Source: Rhodopirellula sp. (GTDB taxonomy: Bacteria; Planctomycetota; Planctomycetia; Pirellulales; Pirellulaceae). Taken from it: a stretch of DNA of 64,000 nt. Below the pieces are notes generated by a model. It was not told where the DNA came from, searched no databases, and saw only the letters and a list, made by a program, of their open reading frames with translations. Location: the NCBI GenBank assembly GCA_003513555.1, contig DOPG01000032.1, positions 31,100 through 95,099 on the forward strand. Direction: 5' to 3'. Of this stretch, positions 18,775 through 28,012 are shown in pieces. A program made the translations under genes and the position numbers. Position 1 is the stretch's first letter, and the number at the start of each line of letters is the position of its first letter.

Positions 18775-19326
18775 TCACTGCATATCTTCCGATCGCCGGG
18801 ACGCTTGCATCTGATCCTCCAAATGAGCGAAGAACAGCGCTTTATCCGACTCATAAGCCGACAGTTCACCCTCACCGCTTCGCCATCGAGCGACTTTGGC
18901 TTCCTCAAAACGGATCGCCGTTTCCTTCTGCTCCCGTAACCAATCCCGCATACGGATCATCCTCAACCAGCAATCAGAGCCGTAAATCACAAGCCAAACA
19001 CAGTGTGTTGGATCCGGCTGAGCATTTGAGAGATGACGTGGTTTCCCGAGTACGATCGTTTCGGTGGACCAGTCAGGTGAGTCATTGATTCTAAAATTCA
19101 GCCCCTCGATCAACTGGGCTGCTGTCTTCAAGGCAGCCTCATTTTCCACCGCAGCAAGCACGTCAATGGTGGGTCGGGCAATCAATCCCGAGATGGCGGT
19201 GCTACCCACATGCTCAACAGCGGTAACCCAACCATTACAACTTTGCAGGATACTGCTTTTTGTTTGTTGAAATTCCTGCCGCCAACGCGGGTCATAGTGC
19301 ATTAGGCGTACTTGTTTCTCTTCCAT
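18775..19326 (-). CDS. GrpB/UPF0157 family protein
   Basis: 183 residues, the usual length of the GrpB family, a branch of the nucleotidyltransferase superfamily. YDPRWRQEF at the start, EHVGSTAISGLIARPTIDV in the middle and MIRMRDWLREQKETAIRFEEAK near the C-terminus match the family blocks. The IDV acidic position corresponds to a conserved metal-binding Asp in the fold. The physiological role of this family is not settled. Divergent from the histidine kinase gene across 359 bp. Confidence 0.87.
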   Translation of the reverse strand: MEEKQVRLMHYDPRWRQEFQQTKSSILQSCNGWVTAVEHVGSTAISGLIARPTIDVLAAVENEAALKTAAQLIEGLNFRINDSPDWSTETIVLGKPRHLSNAQPDPTHCVWLVIYGSDCWLRMIRMRDWLREQKETAIRFEEAKVARWRSGEGELSAYESDKALFFAHLEDQMQASRRSEDMQ

Positions 19327-19685
19327 TCAAATCGTATTTCGCGAGTGCTGATGGCTAGGCATCCACATGAGAGATGCATCTTTTTACGCTGCATTGTGTC
19401 AACCTCGTCAAGTCGCCGGGGAATTAGCGGCCTGAACTGTGAGGTCCCAGGTTCCCAAACCGAGAACATTGGGAATCAAAGTACCCGCGTGGAATCCACC
19501 GAATGCACCAATAGAGCGCAAAAACCGGTACATCAGCACAAAAACCAGCTAAAATGGTGCCCAACCGGAGAGCTTCCCGGCAGGAACAAATTCGGGTGCC
19601 ATCGAAACACAAATTCCGTCACACTCTTGTGTCCAGCGCAACTGAATGCGGGCCTTCGTACCCTCGATCGGATAACCACTAAATC
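19327..19685. other. 359-bp divergent intergenic region
   Basis: Lies between grpB-like (minus) and the histidine kinase (plus). No reading frame with a domain. It should hold both promoters; no strong box or palindrome was found. Confidence 0.45.
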
Positions 19686-21572
19686 ATGACTCGGCTGCTA
19701 AAAGGCCTTTTTGCATCGATGAGTCTGGAGCGGAAATGTCTGCTCTTTTTTGGTTCAGCGTTGATGGTTCTCATGCTTGGCGCTTTTGCGGTCGTCGAGA
19801 AACTGGGACGTGAACTCGTTCTCAACACGACCCGACAACGCGCAAAAGACTTTGCCGCTATCCAACTCTTACTGCTTCATGATGATGCAGTGTGGTCCAA
19901 GAATCAGCGTGAAACGGTCACCACAGGATCCGATCCTGACCTTGAACAGGTTGATCCGAAAACCGTTCTCAGTGATCTTCGAAAGGTCATCATCGGTGCC
20001 CATGTCACCGGCGACAGCTTTGGTAAGGACGAAAATGACCAAGCATCGGATAGCAAGCACGAATTCCTATCTCTCAGTGATTCACGGCAGTACTCCAAAC
20101 TGCCAACTCGGGAAACACCTGATGATCCAATGGAAACGGCCATTCTGGAGCAACTCAGACGCGATTCAGTGACGTTCTACGCGAACTCACTACGTGAACA
20201 ACGGCCTGACCTCACCGAACCGATTGAGTTTGCCGAAAATGAAGCATTGAGCCAGATCACACCCAATCTGGAACAACCACTGTTCGACGAGTATGAAACG
20301 GACGATGGCAATTGCGTCTACTACATACCTGTCTTTTTCAAACAGAGTTGCCTGCTGTGTCACATGGCCAAGGGCAGCGAGACGACGTTTGATCCAAACG
20401 CGCCTCCCGAAACACGAGCATCTCAGATTCCCTTCCGTGTGCATAAAGTGACCATGCCCTACGAGAGCACAAGGGAATCAACCACATTCATTAGAGCCAT
20501 CGTCGTCGCGTTGGGAATGCTGATTGTCGCCGTCACACTGTTTGTGCTGCACACCATTGTGCGTCATTTGGTCCTGTATCCGATGTACCACCTGCGTGAC
20601 GTCAGTGATGCCATTACTCATGGAGACACCAACCAAAGAGCAACGATTGAAACAGAAGACGAATTCCGTGAGTTAGCCGATGCATTCAATCGAATGCTGC
20701 GTCACCTTACCGAAACCCAGGATCAAATTCAGGAAGTCAACACGGAACTCGATACCCGTGTCGATCAGCTCGCCCAACTGAACCTGCAACTCTACGAAGC
20801 CAATCGGTTGAAAAGTGACTTTCTTGCCAATATGAGTCACGAGCTACGGACGCCACTCAACAGTATCATTGGATTTTCGGAGGTGTTACAGGGAATCGAT
20901 TCGTTAAACGACAAGCAGCGAAGATATGCATCCAACATTCGAAAGAGTGGCCGACTACTTCTTGAAATGATTAATGACATCCTCGATTTAGCAAAAGTCG
21001 AAGCTGGCAAAATGGAGGTGAAGTCAAGCGAATTTGAACTCGGCCGTCTCGTGTCCGCGCAATGTGACATGATTCAGTCCTTATCTGAAGATAAGAACAT
21101 CTCGCTGTCTGTTGATGTTCCGGACAACCTGCCAAAGGCGCATCAAGATCCAAATAAACTCGGTCAGATCCTCAATAATCTGCTGAGCAATGCGATTAAA
21201 TTCACCCCGGAAGGCGGCATGATCAAGGTCACGGTGAGCGATGTTGATCATGGCCGGTTTAAACTTCTTGTCAGTGATACTGGCGTTGGAATTGCCGGTG
21301 AGGATCAGTCCATTATCTTTCAAAAATTCCGACAAAGCCGCAAAGTGTTGGATGGCGAGGGACTGACGAGAGAATTCGCTGGCACTGGACTTGGACTGTC
21401 GATCGTCAAAGAACTGGCGAAACTTCTTGGTGGCGAAGTCGACTTCGAAAGTGAACTCGGACGCGGTAGTTCATTCTGGGTCACGCTCCCTTGGCATCTC
21501 CCCGCAAGAGAACTTCTGCACGTCGGACCCAACCTGACGGCCCCTGACGACACCCCCGCGATGACGACCTGA
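19686..21572 (+). CDS. Sensor histidine kinase with periplasmic haem-type CxxCH sensor domain
   Basis: 628-residue membrane histidine kinase. A transmembrane helix (about 18-36) leads into a ~235-residue periplasmic domain of DUF3365/Tll0287 type, ending with PVFFKQSCLLCHMAKG. CLLCH (Cys222-His226) is a c-type haem attachment motif. A second helix (269-292) precedes HAMP (to ~345), a coiled coil, the HisKA domain with phospho-acceptor SHELRTP (His385), and an HATPase with NLLSNAIKFTPEGG, DTGVGIA and GTGLGLSIVK. It should sense redox state or a gas through haem and phosphorylate a response regulator. No regulator gene is adjacent, so the partner is elsewhere. Haem binding is inferred from the motif and domain. 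Confidence 0.9.
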   Translation: MTRLLKGLFASMSLERKCLLFFGSALMVLMLGAFAVVEKLGRELVLNTTRQRAKDFAAIQLLLLHDDAVWSKNQRETVTTGSDPDLEQVDPKTVLSDLRKVIIGAHVTGDSFGKDENDQASDSKHEFLSLSDSRQYSKLPTRETPDDPMETAILEQLRRDSVTFYANSLREQRPDLTEPIEFAENEALSQITPNLEQPLFDEYETDDGNCVYYIPVFFKQSCLLCHMAKGSETTFDPNAPPETRASQIPFRVHKVTMPYESTRESTTFIRAIVVALGMLIVAVTLFVLHTIVRHLVLYPMYHLRDVSDAITHGDTNQRATIETEDEFRELADAFNRMLRHLTETQDQIQEVNTELDTRVDQLAQLNLQLYEANRLKSDFLANMSHELRTPLNSIIGFSEVLQGIDSLNDKQRRYASNIRKSGRLLLEMINDILDLAKVEAGKMEVKSSEFELGRLVSAQCDMIQSLSEDKNISLSVDVPDNLPKAHQDPNKLGQILNNLLSNAIKFTPEGGMIKVTVSDVDHGRFKLLVSDTGVGIAGEDQSIIFQKFRQSRKVLDGEGLTREFAGTGLGLSIVKELAKLLGGEVDFESELGRGSSFWVTLPWHLPARELLHVGPNLTAPDDTPAMTT

Positions 21573-21724
21573 CCCTGCAAAACCGGCGAGTGGAGAATTT
21601 TCTTCCCATTCAGAAAATGCTAATTGCAGTTTCCTTCTGCAATCACCGTCACCATCATTTCAGTCATCGACCATCATCAGATTCTTTGAATAGCCGCCAT
21701 CCGCTGGCACTGATTCAACACGGA

Positions 21725-23377
21725 CTATTCCAATCCAAGCACGTCTGGCCCTTGTCGAAAAATCACATCCACTGGGATTCCTTTTTCAGTCAGCAAGTCG
21801 AGTTCAGCTTGCAATTGTGGCCCGATCACTCCTTTCGTCTTCACCAGTTCAGACGCTCCCGCATAATCACCATTGCCCTGCAATTGCAACAACAAAGATG
21901 ACAACTTTCTGGTAGCCTGCCGAAAACGATCAACATTAACACGGTACCGACCATTGGGTAGACGTTCAAAAGCACCTTCATCACGGAAAAAATTGAAACG
22001 AATCATATTGGCTTTGCCGTGGGCACTAGAAGCGCCAAAACGTACGCTTCGAAAAATACCTGCCATGAAGGTCACATAGTAATCCTTCAGGTCGGTTTTC
22101 AGCTCTCCACGCTCGTGAAGTTGATTGATCATGTGCAGACCGAGAATATCAGCTTTCCCTTCCTCAATTGCTCCAGCATGCTCTTTCAAAACAGTACGCA
22201 CGGAACCACGTCCATCAATCGTATTCTTGATGCCAAGACCGTGTGCCACCTCATGGAACATCGTATTGCTGAAAAATGCATCGAAAGTGACATGCTCGCG
22301 TTGATTCTCTGCAATCAGCTCATCTGCAATGGGAACGAGAATTTTATCGAACTTGGCACGCATCGCATTTTTCAATTGCAAGCGTCGAGTTCCTTTCTGC
22401 AACTGAACCTGCTCATCATTTGGTAGATTGATCGCAATTGTTTTTGATCCAGCATTGCAATCACCCGCATAGTAGATCACGTCATAAGCATTGAGTTCAG
22501 TATCGGTCCCCGGCTCTTCCTGCTTGTACTTCTCAGGTACGGGCAGGGTTGCCTGAAGATCGGGCAGGAACTTGGAATACTTTGCTAATCGGGCACTCCA
22601 TGCCTTGTCCTTGATCAACACAAAACATTCGTGTGCCGTCTTATATCCGTACAACTTATCTTCGTAATTTTCGATCGGACCAATTACAACATCAATGACA
22701 TTGTCATGCATGTCCAACCAGGCAAGATCACTCGGTTGGTAGTCGTCAGTCAACAATGCATCTGCACGAAGCAGCAAGTAACGTTGCAGTCCGGGATCTT
22801 CTGCTAACGCAGCCGCTTTACGCAGCAGATCAGCGGCACGCCGCATTGGCTGTTGGAATTGTTCGCGATAAGGAACAACCTTCAACTTGCCGGAATCGTC
22901 GCGACGCAAAAAGGTATACAAGCTGTCTTTGCCGCTCAGGTCAGCCGCCTCGAACTCAGCCTTGGTCATATCAGCAGGGTAATAATTAGCACCCTTTGGC
23001 TTCGTGCCCACACCCTCAACAAAAGGGGCGTTACCATCAAGCCGATCCCACGGACCGTAATTGATCTCGACAAATCTCCGAATCTTGGCTTGCTTCAGCG
23101 ATTCCAAGAATTTCTTCCTTGGTCCATAAGCTTCATACCAAAAACAATTGTCCATGATCTTGCCCGCTTCCATCAAGAAAGGAAGCATCTGCCGCTGCTT
23201 GTCGGTCAACTGGCTGAGGTCAGTGGTCAGATCTACCACAGCGTATTGATCGATTGCCTTCGCAACATCAACGGCTTGCTGACCAAAAACAACGGGCTGC
23301 GCAGGAACGCCGAGAAGAAATCCCAAAGAACATCCCAGAACAAGGAGCTTTGCAACACGAATCTGCATATTTTTCAT
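21725..23377 (-). CDS. Secreted M49-like zinc metallopeptidase (dipeptidyl-peptidase III related)
   Basis: 550 residues from the ATG at 23377, which opens a signal peptide (KLLVLGCSLGFLLGV, cut near FGQQ). The zinc site is HEVAH (375-379) with Glu376 as base. The third ligand comes from EEGKAD (405-410), like the EECxAD/E motif of the M49 family. YGPWDRLDG and the NTIDGRGSVR loop after the zinc helix also fit. Classical DPP III has a six-residue HExxxH. This one has the five-residue form and a shorter spacing between the motifs. It likely cleaves dipeptides or acts as an exported peptidase. The longer frame to 23569 lacks support. Confidence 0.8.
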   Translation of the reverse strand: MKNMQIRVAKLLVLGCSLGFLLGVPAQPVVFGQQAVDVAKAIDQYAVVDLTTDLSQLTDKQRQMLPFLMEAGKIMDNCFWYEAYGPRKKFLESLKQAKIRRFVEINYGPWDRLDGNAPFVEGVGTKPKGANYYPADMTKAEFEAADLSGKDSLYTFLRRDDSGKLKVVPYREQFQQPMRRAADLLRKAAALAEDPGLQRYLLLRADALLTDDYQPSDLAWLDMHDNVIDVVIGPIENYEDKLYGYKTAHECFVLIKDKAWSARLAKYSKFLPDLQATLPVPEKYKQEEPGTDTELNAYDVIYYAGDCNAGSKTIAINLPNDEQVQLQKGTRRLQLKNAMRAKFDKILVPIADELIAENQREHVTFDAFFSNTMFHEVAHGLGIKNTIDGRGSVRTVLKEHAGAIEEGKADILGLHMINQLHERGELKTDLKDYYVTFMAGIFRSVRFGASSAHGKANMIRFNFFRDEGAFERLPNGRYRVNVDRFRQATRKLSSLLLQLQGNGDYAGASELVKTKGVIGPQLQAELDLLTEKGIPVDVIFRQGPDVLGLE

Positions 23378-23655
23378 CTTCACTAATGGTTTTAGAAACA
23401 ACTCCCACCGCTGGGCTTGGCACAACAGTTCAAACTCCACAGCATGTCGACGTGGCGTACCGCTTTCTCGCACACAGATCTTACCCGATGCTCCCAGGTT
23501 ATTCACGTTGCCTAAAAAGAAGGTGTGAGATTGGCTACGCAGATGTAGCAAAACTGAACACGTGTGCAATCGTGAGCCAACGCTTGCGTGTCCCTTTCAT
23601 TTCAACAGCATTCGTTTACATCACAAATTACGCTTTCTAAAAAGAACAGCCGTTT

Positions 23656-23671
23656 TGGCACGCTGGCTGCT
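23656..23671 (+). promoter_or_regulatory. Candidate sigma-54 promoter for the Gly/Gln-rich secreted protein
   Basis: TGGCACG, four bases, then CTGCT: this matches the sigma-54 (RpoN) -24/-12 consensus TGGCACGnnnnTTGCW at all but one position, with exactly ten bases between the GG and GC. The start site would be about 12 bases downstream, giving a leader of roughly 37 nt before the ATG at 23720. Confidence 0.55.
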
Positions 23672-23719
23672 CTCCATTCCTACATCTCGTCTTTGAAAAC
23701 TTGTCATAGGAATTTACAC

Positions 23720-24598
23720 ATGAGACACACGACCAAACTCGTCCCAATGCTTCTCGTAGCATTTGGATGCATTGGCTCACAACAAACCACAGCACAAGAA
23801 AACAGGATCGACCTGTTTACGGCCATGGAACAAGGTGATGTGTCGGTAAGATTCATTGCGCTCAACGCAACCCAAGCCAACGTTTTGATCACTAACGATT
23901 CAGAAAGACCCCTGGAACTAAAACTACCGAAGGCAATCGCTGCCGTACCCGTACTCAGACAGTTCGGTCAAAATCCAAATCAGGGTCGAAATCCCGGTGG
24001 CGGCGGAAATCAAGGTGTTGGTGGCGGATTCAATTTGGGTAATGGACAGGGTCTTGGAAACGGCCAAGATTTTGGGAATCAACAGGGCTTCGGAAATCAA
24101 CAGGGTTTTGGCAGGGGCATTATGCGTATTGCACCTGGCAAAGTCCACAAACTGAAGGCCAAAACAGTGTGCCTTGAACACGGAAAACCGGATCCGAAAC
24201 CACGAGTCGCCTATCGCATGATTCCACTGGAAACATTCACAACTGACCCGATTATCACTCAGGTATGTCAGCAACTCGGCAACGGTCAAATCCCGTCAAA
24301 TGCTGCCCAGGCAATCGTATGGCATCACGGTAATAGCGTGCCGTGGACGTTACTTGCTGATCTTGATCGCGTGCAATCCGTGTATCGCGGCAACATCAAA
24401 TTCTTCAGTCGTGAAGACCTAGACACCGCGAAGTCTTTTTATTCGTCTTCTTTGAAGAACAATTATCCTGAGCACCCCTCTTCGTTGCTCACGGAAAGAG
24501 TTTCTGCCTCAACTGCGGGGCTTGCATGGTCCATTTCAAACATCGATCAAAGCTGCTACAGCAATAATCGCTCAGGACATCGATCAACCTGCAGGTAA
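23720..24598 (+). CDS. Secreted Gly/Asn/Gln-rich protein of a planctomycete family
   Basis: 292 residues from the ATG at 23720 (AGGAA nearby). The signal peptide is KLVPMLLVAFGCIGSQQTTAQ. A beta-rich section (DVSVRFIALNATQANVLITN) precedes a Gly/Asn/Gln repeat region (about 88-134, units like GFGNQQ). Then APGKVHKLKAKTVCLEHGKPDP, PLETFTTDPIITQVCQQLG and AAQAIVWHHGNSVPWTLLA form a block I associate with unnamed planctomycete secreted proteins. The last ~55 residues (from YSSSLKNN on, ending CYSNNRSGHRSTCR) look less like the rest and could be a shifted frame. Behind a sigma-54-like promoter, divergent from the metallopeptidase. Confidence 0.7.
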   Translation: MRHTTKLVPMLLVAFGCIGSQQTTAQENRIDLFTAMEQGDVSVRFIALNATQANVLITNDSERPLELKLPKAIAAVPVLRQFGQNPNQGRNPGGGGNQGVGGGFNLGNGQGLGNGQDFGNQQGFGNQQGFGRGIMRIAPGKVHKLKAKTVCLEHGKPDPKPRVAYRMIPLETFTTDPIITQVCQQLGNGQIPSNAAQAIVWHHGNSVPWTLLADLDRVQSVYRGNIKFFSREDLDTAKSFYSSSLKNNYPEHPSSLLTERVSASTAGLAWSISNIDQSCYSNNRSGHRSTCR

Positions 24599-25021
24599 CT
24601 GAATCGCAAGGCATAAAGCTCGACACTCTGCTCAATCTGTTCCCTCAAGGAATTCCCACTGCCGTGTTCAGGGTTAGCTCTGGTACAGAGCAGAATGAGC
24701 AAAAGAAACACTCACAGCCAACAATCAAATTTCAACCGCATATCTGCCCTCTGGCGACTCCCATGCACAATGACAGACTACTTCAGCATTGAGGCTGAAG
24801 GGTCTCCAGCAACGGTTACACTGTGAGCGTAGTTTCCAACGAAGCGTATTTTCCAACGATCAGTGGTTGATACCAAACCACTTGCGTCATGGCGACTTTC
24901 GAATGTAATCACCCGACGAAGAACATCGCCAAAGCCACTTTTTTAGTTCACGGGAAAGAGACAAAGATAGGGTATGCTATGCTCGCGGCTTTGACTCAAA
25001 TACTCGGAATTATGCGACACC
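24599..25021. other. 423-bp gap, small hairpin only
   Basis: No supported gene. A 7-bp stem, 6-base loop hairpin (CTTCAGC/GCTGAAG) at 24781-24800 could mark a transcript end. A 70-residue frame across 24889-25101 overlaps the following sulfatase and has no domain. Confidence 0.4.
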
Positions 25022-26974
25022 ATGCAACGAAAACTCTTACCCCATGGCTCGGCGGCTCTGTTGCTAGCTTTTGCATTTCTTGTCTTCTCATCCCCCTCTG
25101 ATCTACAAGGCCAAGAGAAGTCATCGAAAGCTTCCGCAGCGAAAAGTCGGCCGAACATTCTTTGGCTCTTTGCCGAAGACACCTCGCCGTGGATGGGTTG
25201 CTATGGTGACCCGATCAATCGAGGTGCGACTCCCAATATTGATTCACTAGCAGCGAGAGGCGTGCTTTTTTCTCGCGCTTTTGTTCCTGCCCCGGTTTGC
25301 TCAGCTTGCCGTTCTGCATTGATGGGCGGCCAAAACCAGATTCGCTTCAATGCCCACGAGCATCGATCATCTCGAGGACCAGCGAAGCTACACCTGCCTG
25401 ACCACATGAAGCTGCTTCCCCAGCTAGTAAAGGAAAGTGGTTACTTCACGTTCAATCTCGGGAAAACGGACTACAACTTTGTCTGGGATAATCCAGCAAC
25501 CTACTCCTTGGAACAAAACTCCAGAAATTCAATTCCGTGGAAAAAATTGCAAGAGAACCAACCGTTTTTTGGTCAGATTCAGACAGCAGGGGGTAAGAAC
25601 AACACCACCAAATTCCCTGCGTCTCGCAAGGTCGATCCAGCAACGGTCACGGTTCCTCCCGACTATCCCCAAAATGATCTTTATCACTCCGTCGTCGCGC
25701 AACACTATGACGCGATTCGAAAAGACGATGACTTCATCGGCAACGTGCTCAAGGGGTTGAATGAATCGGGACTTGCAGACAACACCATCGTTGTTTACTT
25801 CGGCGACCACGGAGCAAACAATCTTGTCCGCCACAAACAGATGCCGACCGAAGGCGGCCTTCGTGTTCCTTTCATTATGGCCGGTCCAGCTCCTTATGTT
25901 CCGGCCAGTGCAGTTCGTGATGACTTGGTGAATTTATTGGATCTGTCAGCAACGACATTGGCATGGGCAGGAGTCCCACGCCCAGACTGGTACGAAGGGC
26001 AAAATCTGTTTGACTCGAAACTCATTCCACGTAGCTCCGTGTTCGCAGCCAAAGATCGACTCGACCACACCATTGACCGGGTACGTACAGTCCGCACCCA
26101 CCGATACCGCTACACACGTAATTTCAAGACGGATCGAATTTTCTTGCAACCACAGTACCGTGACACCAAGGACTACGTTCGAAACCTCAGAGCAATGTAT
26201 GCAGACGGAACACTGTCAGCACAGTTAAGTGAAATTTACTTTGGTGAGCGACCAACGGAAGAGCTTTACGATGTCATTGAAGACCCAAGCCAACTTAACA
26301 ATTTGGCAAGCGACCCCAAATACGCAATCGTACTTAAGAAACACCAAACACTACTCAAGCAGTGGATTGCTCAAGGCGATGCTGGCAGAGGCGAAGAATC
26401 AAATGAAGAAATCGCCTACCAAGGGCAGGAACACAAATGGGGAACAGGTGTGAATCCTGAGTACGAAGTGGTCCGTGTTGATAACGATGGTGACGGTCTC
26501 TCGGATACATGGGAAAAAGTAAATGGGCGTGATCCTTCGGATGGCAAGATGCTGTTCACGTTTGATTGTGGTGGTTGGCAGACGGAGGGGTGGGCTGGTT
26601 CACCTGACCTAGGTAATATCGCCGGTGGCTTGGGTTATCTTGACTTTACACTTGGCAAACAGGAATCGAGTTTGCGGCGGCGCGGACTCAAACTTTCCGC
26701 TCAAAAAAATCGAGGCGAATTTACAATCCAAGTTCGCTCGGATCACGACATCGTCTTACAACTAGTTGCAACCTCCGACAGCAAGAACTCGTCGAACGAA
26801 CTCGCTGGCGAGGTCGTGGGCGAGGTCTCGGTCAAGAAGGCTGACTACTGGGCGACTGTCTCCATTCCGTTGTCTGGAAACGAAGCATGGCGAGGTGTGA
26901 TAACTGAACTTGAGTTAAGGCTCCAAGGTCCAGTGGGCACATTTGTTGAATTCGACTCCATCTCGATCCCCTGA
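25022..26974 (+). CDS. Secreted sulfatase with C-S-A-C-R motif and Ca-binding segment
   Basis: 650-residue sulfatase-fold protein. A signal peptide covers about 1-30. FAEDTSPWMGCYGD holds the first metal ligands. The formylglycine site is CSACR (Cys93-Arg97), the permitted C-x-A-x-R form instead of the common C-x-P-x-R. YFGDHGANNLVRHKQMPTEGG gives the other metal-site half. From about residue 485 a DNDGDGLSD segment looks like an EF-hand/thrombospondin-3 calcium loop, followed by a ~150-residue beta-rich C-terminal domain. Its overall pattern resembles N-sulfoglucosamine sulfohydrolase-like sulfatases, but the substrate is unknown. It stands alone. Confidence 0.88.
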   Translation: MQRKLLPHGSAALLLAFAFLVFSSPSDLQGQEKSSKASAAKSRPNILWLFAEDTSPWMGCYGDPINRGATPNIDSLAARGVLFSRAFVPAPVCSACRSALMGGQNQIRFNAHEHRSSRGPAKLHLPDHMKLLPQLVKESGYFTFNLGKTDYNFVWDNPATYSLEQNSRNSIPWKKLQENQPFFGQIQTAGGKNNTTKFPASRKVDPATVTVPPDYPQNDLYHSVVAQHYDAIRKDDDFIGNVLKGLNESGLADNTIVVYFGDHGANNLVRHKQMPTEGGLRVPFIMAGPAPYVPASAVRDDLVNLLDLSATTLAWAGVPRPDWYEGQNLFDSKLIPRSSVFAAKDRLDHTIDRVRTVRTHRYRYTRNFKTDRIFLQPQYRDTKDYVRNLRAMYADGTLSAQLSEIYFGERPTEELYDVIEDPSQLNNLASDPKYAIVLKKHQTLLKQWIAQGDAGRGEESNEEIAYQGQEHKWGTGVNPEYEVVRVDNDGDGLSDTWEKVNGRDPSDGKMLFTFDCGGWQTEGWAGSPDLGNIAGGLGYLDFTLGKQESSLRRRGLKLSAQKNRGEFTIQVRSDHDIVLQLVATSDSKNSSNELAGEVVGEVSVKKADYWATVSIPLSGNEAWRGVITELELRLQGPVGTFVEFDSISIP

Positions 26975-27397
26975 ACAAACCTATCCCGGGTGAGATCGCT
27001 GACGCTTTGGGAGACACCTGCCCCCCGCTGGGGAAGCGCGCCTTGGGCGGTCCATTTTGTCACACCCTGCAAATGGGTCCGTAACTCACTCTTGAGAGTC
27101 AAAATAATCTCAATTCGCGTGAAACCTTGCAAACACGCTAGTTGTGAGATGGATTTTTAGCTGGCATGAAGAGTAACACAACGTGACCATCGCGTGCCTG
27201 AATGCATCTGATCCAACTGTTTCCGCCCATTCTCTTCGGGAGGGGTGGTCAGATTCGAAATCGGGTGCATAATCCGACCCTCCGGTGAGGCAACTGCATG
27301 ATGCTGGATCTGCCTCCCAAGCGTTGTTTTGGCTACTGACCGTGAAATTTTGAGATTTTCCAATGGTCAAATCCTAACATTGCGGAATGCAAATCAG
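26975..27397. other. 423-bp gap without a recognised element
   Basis: Between the sulfatase and the thioredoxin-like gene. Frames on the minus strand show no domain or start signal. No terminator with a T run was found after the sulfatase. Confidence 0.4.
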
Positions 27398-28012
27398 ATG
27401 TTATCGATGTCCTCAGGACGAATGATCGCTGTTTTAGTAGTGGTTTCAGTGTTATCGTCGGCGCTGCCGAAGTCGCCTGTGTACAGCCAAACTGCGAATG
27501 GGGCCGCAGAGCCGGCTCAAAAGTCCTCTTTCCTGCGGCAGGGTGATTCGGTTGGCGTTTTCTATGTCACGAAAGTGGCGGGAGCTGAAGATGATGGTGT
27601 ACTGCCCGGCGAGCAACTCTGCTACCGCTGTCGCTACGGCTCCAGCCCCATCGTCATGGTATTTGCCCGACGAACGGGCGGTCGTGTCACTGAGTTGGTC
27701 AAGCGGATCGATAAAGCCGTTTTTTCAAATCGCCAAAGGCGTCTGAAGGGCCTCGTAACCCTCATGGGTGATAGCACACCGGCTGTTAAAGCCGCTGCTG
27801 GGGAAGTTGCGGCGGCAGCAAAAGTCGAGCACGTGCCGGTCGTGGTAGCGAAAGAGGTAAAAACGGGTCCACTGAATTACAAGTTACCGGCCGATGCTGA
27901 AGTGACGGTCGTGGTTGCAAAAAACAGTCAGGTGGTGAAGACGCACACTTTCACATCTGAAAAAGTGGATATTGCCGCAGTCATGAGTGAGGTAGAAAGG
28001 ATTCTCGAGTAA
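27398..28012 (+). CDS. Secreted thioredoxin-like protein with CYRC motif
   Basis: 204 residues from the ATG at 27398. An ATG at 27422, with AGGA just upstream, is nearly as likely. The N-terminus has a signal peptide (GRMIAVLVVVSVLSSAL, cut near VYSQ). VGVFYVTKVAG leads to LCYRCRYGSSPIVMVFAR, where Cys75-x-x-Cys78 sits where a thioredoxin active site would be, followed by helix and strand elements. The C-terminal part (AEVTVVVAKNSQVVKTHTF) forms the closing strands. It may be an exported disulfide or metal-binding protein. No partner gene is adjacent. Confidence 0.65.
   Translation: MLSMSSGRMIAVLVVVSVLSSALPKSPVYSQTANGAAEPAQKSSFLRQGDSVGVFYVTKVAGAEDDGVLPGEQLCYRCRYGSSPIVMVFARRTGGRVTELVKRIDKAVFSNRQRRLKGLVTLMGDSTPAVKAAAGEVAAAAKVEHVPVVVAKEVKTGPLNYKLPADAEVTVVVAKNSQVVKTHTFTSEKVDIAAVMSEVERILE

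Noticed and set aside
24889..25101. 70-codon frame just before the CSACR sulfatase
   Set aside because: It overlaps the sulfatase signal peptide in another frame and shows no family features.
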